A stretch of 64,000 nucleotides of DNA from Patellaria atrata CBS 101060 (lineage: Eukaryota > Ascomycota > Dothideomycetes > Patellariales > Patellariaceae). Location: positions 596,757-660,756 of the forward strand of contig MU006099.1 of NCBI GenBank assembly GCA_010093705.1, written 5' to 3'. Position numbers and translations under genes: made by a program. The notes beneath the pieces are model-generated. The model ran no database searches. It was not told the DNA's origin and worked only from the letters and a program-made list of their open reading frames with translations. Positions 1 to 11,320 of the stretch are shown here, one piece after another; the stretch's first letter is position 1, and each line of letters opens with the position of its first letter.

Positions 1-538
1 CGGTCAAATTCCACTACGCCTTTCATAACATCTTCTGGGAATTTCCAAAAACTTTCTTTGGTCTCCGTATTATGAACAAACCTCCTCCCCAGTTTGGTTT
101 TGACCAGAGTCCAGGGCGCGCAATTTGGAATAGCGTATCTGTGTTTGGGTCTGTCCTCGGGATGATGGCTTCTACGGCCTTGGTACCCATTTCCACCTTT
201 AAAGCTTCCTCTTCCTCTAAAATCAGCTTGAGTTTGGCCCTGGGTTGAGTTGGTAAACGTGTGTGGGTAGGATGGCCCTGAGTATGGGTTTGAGAGATTA
301 GTCGTAATATGAATTTGCGCAGCTGGAAAGGGAGTCGGAGTTCCTAGGGTAGGGCGGGTATATGTCGAAATTTTTGTTTCAGCGTTGTAATAATATGAAT
401 GCCCTAGTTAATGTCAATACGAGAATAGAACAGTTTGATGTCAAATTTACCGGTTGGAGCCTTATGTTCTGTCCATCCTGGAGGAAGAGAGGGCAGAATT
501 GGCGGCGGAGTCGCAGTCTTATGAGTGGATTTCAGCAT
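1..538 (-). CDS. WW-domain (FF-type) protein, Dre4/TCERG1-like, 5' part only
   Basis: Only the N-terminal part is present; the gene leaves the window at base 1. Exon 1 is 538-451 and starts MLKSTHKTATPPP; exon 2 runs from 403 to the edge. The intron (450-404) begins GTAAAT and ends CTAG, and it splits the first WW domain: WTEHKAPTG joins HSYYYNAETKISTYTRP. A second WW-like domain lies near the edge (about 10-120), with PWTLVKTKLGRRFVHN followed by ESFWKFP. A Gly/Asn/Pro-rich linker separates the two. Two WW domains in this style are typical of fungal WW-FF proteins linked to splicing and transcription elongation. The FF repeats that would confirm this lie outside the window, so Prp40-type proteins remain an alternative. 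The start codons of this gene and PRE9 are 264 bp apart, implying a shared promoter. Confidence 0.72.
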
Positions 539-802
539 TCCGATTGTCAAAGTAAAACAGTGTAAGCTTTACGGTATACAACAAATGTCAAGCTTGAGTT
601 GAGGTTGCTACGCAGAGCCGCATAATAGACGGTTCTTGGCGATGATCCATCACCGCAACGCGTCCGAGCTTGCCTGGAGCTCCAACCTAACCCAAAGTCA
701 ACCCCATAGCAGAACCCATAATCCGCAGTTCCCGTATAACGTCGCTATACTCTCGATCGAGTGAATTATCTTTCCCGAAGCTTGTTCACACCCTAGCCCA
801 GC

Positions 803-1746
803 ATGTCAAGAAGATATGATTCCCGGGTTAGACACAGAACGCAGCTCCCACCGTCTCTATCTAAACTAACAAACAATTATAGACAACGATATTTTCTCCA
901 GAAGGGAGGTTATACCAAGTGGAATATGCATTAGAGGCTATTTCACACGCCGGAACCGCTTTAGGTATTCTAGCTCAAGATGGAATTGTTCTCGCAGCAG
1001 AGAGGAAGGTTACTTCTAAGCTTCTAGAGCAAGACACGTCAGCGGAGAAGCTCTATATCCTCAATGAGTACGTTCATGGTCCTTGGAGCCGTTTTTCTCA
1101 CTGTTGTACTAACTATTATATCAGTAATATGATTTGCGCGGTAGCAGGTATGACTGCCGATGCCAACATTCTCATCAACTACGCCCGTCAAGCTGCACAA
1201 CGATATCTCCTCACCTACAATGAAGACATTCCATGCGAGCAGTTAGTACGCCGCTTATGTGATTTAAAGCAAGGATATACGCAACATGGTGGTCTCCGCC
1301 CGTTCGGCGTGTCGTTCATCTATGCTGGTTACGACCCCCAGAGACAATTTCAGTTGTACCAGAGCAATCCAAGCGGTAACTACGGTGGATGGAAAGCAAC
1401 AAGCGTCGGAGCGAATAATGCTAGCGCCCAGAGCTTGTTGAAGCAGGACTATAAGGAGGAATGTGACCTTAAGGAGGCCTGTGGTTTGGCGGTGAAGGTG
1501 CTCAGTAAGACGATGGATTCCACGAAGCTGAGCAGTGAGAAGAGTAAGCTATTTGAGAAACAATTGCCATGATTTTTGTTCAAATGAAGAATGAACTAAC
1601 ATAACCCAGTCGAGTTTGCAACAGTAGGTCGGACAAAAGCAGGGAAAGTGTATCATCATCTTTGGGGTGCTGATGAAATCGACGCTCTACTCAAGGAGCA
1701 TGACCTTGCGAAAAAGGGCGAGGAAACTGCAGAGAATGTAGGATGA
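803..1746 (+). CDS. PRE9: 20S proteasome subunit alpha type-4 (yeast alpha3)
   Basis: Four exons, 803-826, 883-1067, 1125-1543 and 1610-1746, give 254 residues, the usual family length. Exon 1 encodes only MSRRYDSR. Exon 2 opens with [16 protein letters not shown], the N-terminal signature of alpha-type proteasome subunits. Further marks are [20 protein letters not shown] across the second intron, and [21 protein letters not shown]. The C-terminus is charged and ends [11 protein letters not shown]. It is a structural, non-catalytic member of the alpha ring that gates substrate entry to the 20S core in nucleus and cytoplasm. The second intron is 57 nt and has no in-frame stop, so an intron-blind reading runs through it. 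The branch-like ACTAAC before acceptors supports the model. Confidence 0.95.
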
Positions 1747-2558
1747 AGGGATATAGCGGCGTAGGAAGGTAGATAGACAGCGTAGCTAACCACGCTTATA
1801 AAATCTAACTTTAGCATGCGCTACACCCAGCCTTTGAATGGGTAAGCGCTTGAGTATGATCCTTTCAGCTCTTTCTTCTTCCATTTCTCAGCCTGGCGGT
1901 ATGATGAGAGAGTAATACCAATCACTATATGGTCACTTAATTATAAAATAGTTCAACATTACTCTTAAGATCAGATCTGTTGTCACTCTCGACCCTTTCA
2001 TAAGCATTTGCGGAGAATTAAAATTCCTGATTTCGTTTGTTCTTGTCCCGTAGAGTTGATTCTGTTTGCGCTGTAGGACCCTTCGTTTCTCCCCTAATAT
2101 CTGTACACCCCCTAATATGCTACCTTCTAATGGAGGAATCTATAACCTCAACTCCATTCATTCTCTCTCTCTCCAATTTGCCTCTCCTTTACTCTTCTCT
2201 TACAATCCTCTGTCACTTTACGTTTATTGTACATGTAGAGGCGTGCCGTACAGTTCGACTTCCGTTAAACTTCCACTTGGCGGTGCAGTTAAGCCGGAGG
2301 ACTTGCAAATGAAGCCGGACGGCCCGTACTTGCCCGTGCATACCCGATACTGGTCTCTCTGACCCGCAGCTGTACAAATGCTGTCTATGAGTTGTAGTGT
2401 CGGACATTCACAGATGTTACTTCCAGGTACTTCTGCCTGGCCCACGGGGTATACATTAACGCAAGGCACTACCCGTACCGGCAGCCTTTATTACCTGTAC
2501 ATCTCCCCAAGACTTCCTTCTAAAACAACATCTTGCATCCCAAATTCCACGTATAGCT
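1747..2558. other. Intergenic, no gene recognised
   Basis: Several overlapping short open frames exist on both strands, but none has a recognisable domain or convincing splice structure. A TTCTCTCTCTCTCC pyrimidine run lies near 2158-2172. Otherwise nothing stands out. Confidence 0.5.
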
Positions 2559-3176
2559 ATGGTTCTAACCGAAGACGAGTATACGAGGATGGTGCGCAAG
2601 CTCGTTCTCAGTGCACGTACAGTCCGCTCGAGGCTCTTAAGGGGACGCCGTCTACAACCTAATAAAGCAATACCCGCACAGCATGCCCATCGTCCTGGTC
2701 GTCCAGCAGAGAAGGTTGATGGGGGCAACAAGTTCAGGCGAGGCCATCGAGGGAACGTTGCTCCAAGCCGTACCGACTACGTCTGGGCCGAAAAGCTCAT
2801 CATAGTACGCATGGGACAAATGGTGAAATCACCTTTGGCCAGGGGGCTCAACGCAGATCGCGTCGCCGCATTACTCACCCGCACGTTCGCGCGTCCCAAC
2901 GATCCCATGACTCCAGCTGCGTTCCGTGCCATCTCTCGCAAACTGTTACACGAAACAAACAAGATGAGTGCCGTTATCTGGGCTGATACGAGGTTGAAGG
3001 ATGGGAGCAAGCAGCCAAACTTCACCGCGACCGACGAAATGCAGCTCTATGAGTTTATAGCGGAAGGGAAGAGTCTCTGGTGTAACCGGTCCCGCGGAGC
3101 CATGCATGTAGATGCACCGGCAGGACTTAGACGCTACGCTGAAGATGCTGCTGAAGCGTATACTATCCGTATGTAG
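2559..3176 (+). CDS. Hypothetical orphan protein
   Basis: An uninterrupted ATG-initiated frame of 205 codons, starting MVLTEDEYTRMVRKLV. The product is basic in its first 85 residues, rich in Arg and Lys (SRLLRGRRLQ and KFRRGHRGN), then turns into a mixed helix-like segment (ADRVAALLTRTFARP; AAFRAISRKLLHETNK). No signal peptide, membrane segment or known domain is recognised. The local base composition is more GC-rich than the AT-rich stretch that follows, which fits coding sequence. Overlapping open frames also occur on the other strand, so this could be chance in GC-rich DNA. No function is proposed. Confidence 0.4.
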   Translation: MVLTEDEYTRMVRKLVLSARTVRSRLLRGRRLQPNKAIPAQHAHRPGRPAEKVDGGNKFRRGHRGNVAPSRTDYVWAEKLIIVRMGQMVKSPLARGLNADRVAALLTRTFARPNDPMTPAAFRAISRKLLHETNKMSAVIWADTRLKDGSKQPNFTATDEMQLYEFIAEGKSLWCNRSRGAMHVDAPAGLRRYAEDAAEAYTIRM

Positions 3177-4109
3177 TGGTAGATGTTCACTATTGAGAGG
3201 ACGAGAGTGACTGCCAGCCTCCAAAGGAACGAAGAAGGCGTGTCTATTCAATTCGGCCTGGAAGTATGCTTCTAAATATAACATTTCAGAATGAATATAC
3301 TAATATTAGCTCAGAAGTACACTCTAAGTATCTTTCAGCTCCAGTGATTAAGTCTAGTATGGCCCAATATATCGGTACGGTGTTATTAGGAAATGGTTCA
3401 CATATGCTCGACGGTGGTGGTGGAGCTCGGATGCTAAGAATCATGTAATCTAGGACAAGGTATAATACTAGGAATAGTATAATATAGGTTAAGATATTAC
3501 ACCTAGAATTATATGATATAGGATAAAATAAATATAAGGTACTCTATATAAAATATTAAGCTACTCTACCCAGCATCATGTATTGTAGATTAAGCTAAGG
3601 TATTCTCCCTAGTATCATGTTTCATAGGTCGGGGTACTCTACTAAGCATCATGTATTATTAATCTAGCATCTATGCATAACCAAGCAATTCGATTAGTAT
3701 ATGGTCTTAGCGATAGTTAGACCGTAATAAGGAACAGATATACGCTCTAGAACAGGTACCCAAGCTGAAGAAAACCATTTGAAGCACATACTCACCTAGA
3801 AAGAGGTTTAAGTATAAATGAGATTAGGCAAAAGGGCCTCTGCACACTCTGGAGTTATCTTTTTTTATTTTATTTTTTAAAAAAAGGGTCCAGTACTTCG
3901 TACAACTCCCGAAGAAGCAGTAGGCGATGATCTAAAGACGGTCTGGTAACGGTATCTCTTAGACTAGTCAAGCCAGCACTTTATTCTCCCTGTTGTATAT
4001 ACTTCTAAGGCCAGTATTGTACACGATGGTCACAAACTGTTAGTCACTAGAATGGAAGCAATCAAGGTGAAATCAAATTTCGTACATTGAATTGTGCGAT
4101 TTGCGATAT
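3177..4109. other. AT-rich intergenic region
   Basis: This gap downstream of the NPC1 gene is markedly AT-rich, especially 3430-3700, where a degenerate tandem repeat sits. A T-run followed by an A-run lies at about 3860-3887. No coding sequence is supported. Confidence 0.6.
3425..3670. repeat. Degenerate tandem repeat, unit about 34-40 bp
   Basis: Several imperfect head-to-tail units share the pattern TACTCTACYTAGCATCATG followed by TATTRTAGRTTAAGG. The clearest three follow one another at about 3562-3600 (CTACTCTACCCAGCATCATG), 3601-3634 (TATTCTCCCTAGTATCATG) and 3635-3668 (TACTCTACTAAGCATCATG). Earlier units from 3430 are more decayed and AT-shifted. Boundaries and unit count are approximate. 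Confidence 0.6.
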
Positions 4110-7100
4110 CTACATATCATCCGAATCATATTCCTCATCCCTCAGCAGCGCCGGATATCTCCTACTCCTCAAATCCTGCTCCAGCCCGCCTTCTGATTCA
4201 GGGTCTAAATAACCTAGGCCCTATACGTTAGCACCTGGATAACATTATTAATGATTAGGTATGGAGAATAGCTCACCTCGTCCTCCAAAGAAGCTCAATG
4301 CCACAGGTAAGAAGATCAAGGCATGTGATGCGGCAAATATCACTAAGGCGAGCCACACCCTAAAGTAATAGATCTCAAATATCTTGCTCCTTGTAAATGC
4401 CAGCACGAAGACACCCAAGAGCTTTGTGACCGTGATGCCACTGAAAACACTCGCGCCGACGTTCACTAGAGCCGTCCAGGCGCGAGCATCCTTACCTCTG
4501 GACTTATTCCGCGGGGCGCGCTCAAGGACCGATCGAGAAGGGAAGACGAAGGCGCGCGCGATGTGGGCGCAGAACTCAACCGAAATGCCGAGACAGATAA
4601 TGAGATTGACGAGGGAGACGGCATTTAGTGAGACTTGAGCAACTGCCATTGCACCGACGATGTCAACAAGGGTCATAACGACAGTGATGGTTACTATTAG
4701 ACCGGTTCGGATGGAGCCGAGGAGCACGCTTGTGACGAGCAAAATGATTGCGAGGCCGGAACCGATGAGGGTGCAAGCAAGCCGGACGATGCTGCTATAT
4801 TGATCAAAGAATATATAAAATTTAGAGTATGGAAAGACGGGTGTGGATGTGTGTTCACTAATTGAGGTAGCGATGCGCCGTGCAGACGCATATGCATTAA
4901 TGAAGTCATCTTGGCTACGGAGTGGTGTGTGTGAGGTGCGGAAATGGGAGGCGGGGATTGTGGTATGGTTATTATCTACAACCAGTGCATTACCATAGGA
5001 GGCTTGTCCGGCATAGGGGCATTCTTCTCCGGTAGGAGATGAAAGCCAACGGTTGAGGTAAGAGATGAACTCTTGCCCTTCAGGCATCCCTCTAAGCTGA
5101 GGATTCCAGGGTGGATCTCGGCCCTCAAGGCAAGGGCCTGACGGATCAACGCAGCAAGTATCCAGTGCAGGATTGAGCCAAGTAAAGAAATCATCAACCC
5201 AACTAGCAGTGGGGTCGGCGATGTAAGAGACTTCTGAACGTTTTCTCTCTTGTTCAAGTATGTTCGCTAGTGATAGTGGATCGCAAGTCGAGAACCGACC
5301 ACATAACTCTTGTTGATGTGTTCTTTCAGTAACATTGAGGTCTCGTGTTACAAAGTAGACGGGAGGTCCAGCATTGAAATAGTCGTATAAGTCATCGAAG
5401 AACTGAATCAAATATGAATCGCTCGGTATCGCGATCCGTTGGTCTAGCCCAAGCTTAACTGCGGGAATCAAGCCGACGCCTGCGGTAAAGAGTCCTAAGA
5501 AAATAGTCATTATAGCAACTTTAGTTCTCTTCCCGAGAAGCACTGGAGCATATGTTTTCCTGATGAACCGTTGGAGGCTACCCTCCTCATTGGCACCGAA
5601 TACTACTCCATCGTGCACAAGGATAGTAGTAGCATCCGCTCTTTTAATTGTAATGCACGGAAAACAGTCGGCTCTACTCGCTTCTACCCTGCGCTGATTT
5701 AAAGCAAGAACTGATACGAACATCGTGACCTGTAGTAAGGCATTTATGAGTACAGCACCAGCCGCGTATGCTGCAAAATTCCTAACGGCAGGCATGCCAA
5801 CGGCAGTACCTAAGGCAAATGCAACAGTCTCCGAAGTAGCGGATAGCAGGATACTTGGACCCATTCTACCTAAAGCTTTCGACATGCGTTCGGAGATGGA
5901 ACCTTCAGGGTAACTGATATTGACGCGTTCGAATTCGTGGACAACGAGAAAAATGTTGTCGACGCCGACAGCCAATACTAGAAATGGGATGACCTCTGCG
6001 ATGATAAGGGTAACCTTGATGCCTGCAGCGGAGAACAACCCAACAGATGCTGAGACGGACATCAAAACAATGATAATGCCCACAATACCCAGCATAAACT
6101 TAGATTGTACAAACGCGTTTGCCGGGTTTTGCAAAATCGTCCTGAAGGTCAATGTAGTAGAACCTAGAGCTAAGGAGGCATACAGAAACATAATGATGTA
6201 ACTGATGACAACGATCTTTGCGTCAGTATTCGATGATTTGTTGAGTTCCTGTTCTAAGCTTATCTCGGTGTTGAAGGAGAGTCGAAGTCCTCTATCGGCA
6301 GCTTCGCCTTGGACCATTCGTAACAAGTTTTTGAGATTATCTTCCCAATCCATGGCTTTCTCCAACTCTCGAGTGCCCTCAGCATGATTATTGACAACCC
6401 AAGTTGCCACCAGTGCCCTGGAGTCGATCACAGTCTTGTCCCAGCCGCCGAAGAGTAGTTTGGCTTGAAGAGGTTGACCGAAATCAGGCAAACAGCTAAC
6501 TGGATTATTAACACACTCCAGAATTTGATCCTGCCAGTTATCTGGATCGACACCGGAGAACCCTCCTTGACCTTGGAAATAGCTCGTCACCGACTGTACG
6601 ACACAAGCCTCACCAGTTGGCTTGAAGCAGACATCGTCAAAAGTGACACCTTCATCGATTGACCTGAGGCGCTCTACACGGCCCTGAACGTCGAACCACC
6701 AGGCCAGGGTCTCGTAGCTCATTACCGGCCCAGGACCGGAGGGAAAAGTGTCGTTCACGAGGAAGGCTTGTTCGGCACGGAAGAAAGGGCCAAAATTGGA
6801 GTCGAAGAATGCTTTTTCCTTTGCAGCATCCGAATTCGGAGCAACCCACAGTCTCACAGGGTCAGTTTCAACTTCGAACCGCAACCAACCAAGACTTAGG
6901 AGAAGTACTACGATAACGCTAGAGACTATAGTGATGGCCGGAAATTCTGCGCAAATGTATCCGAGCTTGCTGAAGGCCTTATCACTAAGGGTATTTAGAT
7001 AGTATGGTTTTGTCGGCCGATCAAGGGTTCCCGCATCATGTACAATGTCTCCTTCATCTTCGTCATCGCTAGGGTCGATGTCTTGAAGCAATCGGAGTCG

Positions 7101-8058
7101 CTCTGATTTTCGCTGAGAATGCTGTTGATACATGACATGCCCAGAGACACCCATGATGAGCAGCAAGATGAAAACAGAATAAATGATAATAACTGAGAAG
7201 GATAAACATGGTAAAGCACCAACATGACATTCCTTGATTTCCTTGATTTCAGGTAACTCAGGGCATGTGGCAGCACAATCGACGCATGCGCACCGGATGT
7301 TTTTGTCTGTATCGTTGCACTTCTTCGCGGTGTCATCCATTGCTTCCATTTCAGAAAAAATCGTAGAGTTTGGCCTGGGGAAGTTGATCTGGAACGGGCT
7401 ACCCAGGAGACTCTTGTGTCCTAAGAAGGCAAGCAGTGCAGTATAATTCTTTGCACCACCACCAATAAAGTCCATGGCGTTCCCGTTCGTGGGGCCAAAT
7501 TTGACATCTTTGCAACTATCATAAAAGTCTGACCCATATTTGTCCGAGACTAGCACGTCTAATTCGGTAACGAGGAATTTTTCGTTTTTGGGTACAGTGT
7601 CGGTAACATTAACGAAGAGAGATTGGTTGGGAGAGCAGGTGAAGGTACAGAATAGATTGAAGAAGTTCTCTTTGCACGCTGGACAGGCTCCAATGATGGT
7701 TTCCGCCCGCTTAAGATTGGTACTGAGAGCCTCAAGCTATACAAATTCAGTATATACTTTTCGGTCGATATAGCGTACATACCTGTTCGGACTTGCAGCA
7801 AACCTTGCTGTCATCCCATTTGCTGCCACAGATGTCCACGAGTTTTTTCCTCACTTCCGTGGTGGGATCCTCTGCCAGGTCATTGTCGGGGCATGGAAGC
7901 TCGGAGCCAAAGAAGCTCTGCTTCCCACAGTGCCCTCTGATAGCACATCTCCCCGATTCGTGTACCTTAGTCCAATCAGGAGTTGATTCAGCTATCGAAG
8001 CCGTAACAAATATTAACAACAGCACTGCCAGCAGTTGCGGAAATGTGTCCCGTCTCAT
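4110..8058 (-). CDS. NCR1: NPC1-type intracellular sterol transporter
   Basis: Three exons, 8058-7783, 7736-4277 and 4213-4110, give 1279 residues, matching the NPC1/Ncr1 family. The product moves sterol out of the vacuole/lysosome lumen through its membrane. Start choice: MRRDTFPQLLAVLLLIFVTA is a signal peptide; an in-frame ATG 12 codons upstream (8094) would bury it. The N-terminal luminal domain is cysteine-rich (CAIRGHCGKQSFFG; CPACKENFFNLFCTFTCSPN). A first membrane span follows near residue 275, then a luminal loop, then a sterol-sensing-type block at about residues 605-770 (including AEVIPFLVLAVGVDNIFLVV), and a second RND-like half. The tail, from exon 3, is RGYLDPESEGGLEQDL and ends EEYDSDDM. 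For the last intron only the CCTAG acceptor preserves frame; the TATAG just before it does not. Confidence 0.96.
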
Positions 8059-9076
8059 CTGATCCTTGTTACTGGTCGGACAGCGCGCAGCCACCGAGGA
8101 ATGGAGTATTTTATAGCTTCCAGTGTATGTATAGCTTAGGTGAACGTCTACTTGCGCGCTACAGGTACTCTATGTATATTGCAAAACCTCAAGCAGTATG
8201 GAGCAACAGGGAGCTTTAGACTCGAGCTATAGGCTCTAAGGTAGGTATGAGTCGAGCGGCGTAGGGACCCCTTGGACGAAGAGTAGGTGTTGGGTTCGAT
8301 CCAAAGTGTTCTAATGCATCCAAGCTAGATGTAAATGCATTAATGGTTGTTCGTGGGATGTGTGATGAAGAAGTTGGTGGGAAGAACTAAAGTATGGTTT
8401 TGAGGTGTGGCAGTACAGACTGCAGCCGTCATTCAGGTACCGGACCAAGCCTCAGATCGACGTCACGATGTGAGCTCTCCCGTCCACTTCCATCCCGCAT
8501 CCCGCATCTCGCATCCCGATCACTAAAATGTCAACTGTACATGTATCACTAGTAGTAGTGAGTTTGGACTACACCAATCTAAAAGTATTTCATCGCAAAT
8601 CCATTGTAATTGAAAGGAAATACGACAGCAGAGCATGTACACGTTGAATTCCATCGATCAAGTTGGCACATGGCCCTTTTTTTTTCTCCATTTCGCCAAC
8701 TAAAGTACAAAGATATGTGAAAGGTACAGAGAATGCTAATTGTCCCAGCTTTGGAAGCCAAATTTGCTGCCACAGCTGCTATCGCAATATGAAAGTAGAA
8801 TTAGAGCGCCAACGACACCAACACCACCCAAGGAGAGTGCCATCTTCTCTCATCCACCTACAAGAAGATCAGCCCGGTATGCTAAGGGCGAAGACACTGC
8901 AAATGAAATCGAAAGGAGAGCGCCAGCAGAGCGTGATCCCAGCTAACTATGAGGGATGATTACAGCGTGAAAGCTCTAAACAAAGAAAGAAAATTGGTTC
9001 AAAGGTAGAGATACCTTCAACAGATCAACACTTAAGTTGGCGTGAATAGAATGGCTGCGGACTTGCATGATAGTCC
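8059..9076. other. Intergenic, short CATCCCG repeat
   Basis: This contains the upstream region of NCR1 and the 3' flank of the DUF2433 gene. At 8491-8519 the heptamer CATCCCG is repeated four times (one copy CATCTCG). A sequence resembling a tRNA B box near 8290 lacks a matching acceptor stem. No gene is supported. Confidence 0.5.
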
Positions 9077-11320
9077 TCAAGAGGCACTGGCAGCTTGCGC
9101 TGGTGACGCAGTCGCGCCTTCGCCTCCACGACCGCCTCGTCCTCGTCCACGTTCATTTCCGCGTCCTCCCCTACCACGGAAGCCACCCCGTCCACCACGA
9201 CCTCCTTCACTATCACTAGCACCTCCACTGCGGTAGCCTGTTCCCTGGGCACCACCACGATTGCTGCTTTGCCACGTGCCAGCTCCCTGTGGCCGGTATG
9301 GACCGCCGGTGCGATATATCTGGACATTAGTCTTCTCACGAGATTTATGGTCCTTGTACTCTTGGCTAATTCGACCGAGTGCAGCTTGCATGTCTTCTGG
9401 TGAGTGGAACCAGATAATCGAATTGAACTTCTTCAACTCAATCCGTTCTACTTTAGCCTTATCTTCATCCGCGAGCAATGCTCGCGTTGCATCCTCATTC
9501 TTCAGATCTATGTTTGATATGAAGAGGGCCCGGCTCGGTTCCCTCTTCATAGATGTATCGTTCTTGGACTCTATTTTTTCCAGAGGAGCGGTGCCATTCG
9601 GCTTCACTTCGCTAGGAATAGATTTCTCGGATCCAGCGCTCGGGATATTGGCCGACGTAGTTGATGGCTGAGGCGTAGCTGGCTTGACTGGCACTTTTGC
9701 AGCTGCAGGTGCGGGAGAAGGAGCTGTACGTACTGGTTGAGCTGCTGGTGTTTTGTTTTGTTGAGTTGGGGGGGTGGCCGTTGCTGGAGGCAGTTGGGTA
9801 CGAGCTGGTTGCGGGGCTTGAGGGGCGGAAGCAGAGGGAGCGGTAGGAGCCGAAAGCTGACTCTGAGCTTGCGCTTGCTGAGGTGCTACACCACCAGGAG
9901 GACCGGACAAGGTGGTGGATGGAACTAGGGGTGCCGCTTGTGTTTGCTGCGCTGGAGCTGCTTTGCCTGTGCGATGAGAGAAATTGAAACCCTGTGCCCT
10001 CATCTCCGTACCAATCCTTCCTCCATCGATATCCAGAACTAGCCAACCGTAAGCAGCGTCGGCCAAATTGAAGTTCCACATATTCTTGAACGCGCTCTCG
10101 TCGACTTGCCCAGCTTGTGGACCACCAACATGCCCTCCGAAAGGATTACCGCCATTGGCAACAGTCGGCATCTTGTCGATAATCCCAATGGCGTATTGCA
10201 GCAATCTCTGTTGAGACTCGTTCTCGGCAACGGCTGGCTCTACTTCACCTTTGACGGTATCCCAAACGTCATTGAATGATGCTTTTGATGCTGCTAGCTT
10301 GCCACGATAATGATCAAGAGTAGGATTGACGCTGAATTCGTTGTATGAGCTACCATATCGGAAATGGAGACCAGCGGAGATCGAAAAGTCGGCCTTGAGT
10401 GTCACAGAGATTTGATTGAGTAGACCCTCCCGAGCAGGTGAAGCGTGTGTGACAAAGACGCGAGTTTCAGTTGGGTCGTATACGCGGTTAGCAGTGTCAA
10501 CAAGCTCACCCATCTGCAGGAGGGTCGTCCACATGGTTCCCTGACCACCAGCGATCGTAGTTCTGCCTTCGCCGTTATCGAAAAGTTTGTGCATAACGAC
10601 AGCACCGCCTAGTCCTAAAAGTCGGAGTTTAACCCCACCAACATCTAATAGCCTAGAGTGAGCTTCATCGATAATATGCAAGTTATCAATCTTGTATTCT
10701 CCGGACCGCAGCTTTTCAAGAACTTGTACGTCTTCGCAAGCACCCCAGACGGTGTAGACCGGTACGTCTAATTTGAATTGACCGGTAAGAAATTTAGGCA
10801 ACTCGGAAAGAGGTAGCTGTTCTCTCGAGAACCGTTCCTTAATTGATGGCTGTGCCGGTGCGGCTGCTATTTGGCGTTTGACTTGGTCATCGAGAAGTGG
10901 TGAGTATTGTGCTACATGTTTTAAAGTTTTCTCGGCGATGCGATCTAAGGAGCGGTCGTCATAGAAACCGAAGTCACCGGTGTGGATGATGTAACTTGCT
11001 TTGGCATCGGCAGCAAGTTTGTTAAGGGATCTGAGGTTGCCTGTGCCGCTGTCAGCTACTTTGACGCCAACGAAATAAGAACTCGTATCTTAATAATCTC
11101 ACCTCTTACATCCGCAATGCAGAGAACCCGCGCCGAACCATTTTGTATGACTCTACCTTGATTTGGAAGAAGTGGTGTGGCCCCGGGGACTGGGCCACTT
11201 CCGCCATTAGGAAGATAAGTCTGGTTAGCGTTGGCATATGTTCGAGGTTGCGTTGGAGCTTGCTGGTGCTTGTCAACATTCCTGTAATTCCTCTAAGATG
11301 AGAAAACTCACAGAAGCCAT
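9077..11320 (-). CDS. DUF2433 phosphoesterase-like protein with RNA-binding-type tail
   Basis: Three exons: 11320-11312 (a 9-nt first exon, MAS), 11262-11103 and 11040-9077, giving 710 residues. The first ~330 residues resemble a calcineurin-like phosphoesterase fold as found in fungal DUF2433 proteins: LCIADVRGN, YIIHTGDFGFYD, VYTVWGACEDV, and FVTHASPAREG. Metal-binding positions are partly altered relative to the usual DxH, GDxxD and GNHE, so catalytic activity is uncertain. A Pro/Gln/Ala-rich low-complexity linker follows, then an RRM-like segment beginning ALFISNIDLKNEDATRALL. The tail is an RGG box (GGRGGFRGRGGRGNERGRGR). The combination suggests an RNA-associated protein. The first exon is inferred: only splicing from ATGGCTTCT over a 49-nt intron gives a methionine in the right frame; an unseen upstream exon is possible. 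Confidence 0.82.

Noticed and set aside
362-565. Plus-strand 67-codon frame
   Set aside because: It lies over the first exons of the minus-strand WW-domain gene, whose splice and domain structure is much stronger.
3440-3890. Transposon remnant in the AT-rich region
   Set aside because: No transposase-like frame, terminal repeats or target-site duplication was seen; only a tandem repeat is supported.
8255-8310. GGGTTCGATCC resembling a tRNA B box
   Set aside because: No A box and no matching acceptor or anticodon stem could be found around it.
9042-9236. Proline-rich plus-strand frame
   Set aside because: Antisense of the RGG tail of the DUF2433 protein.
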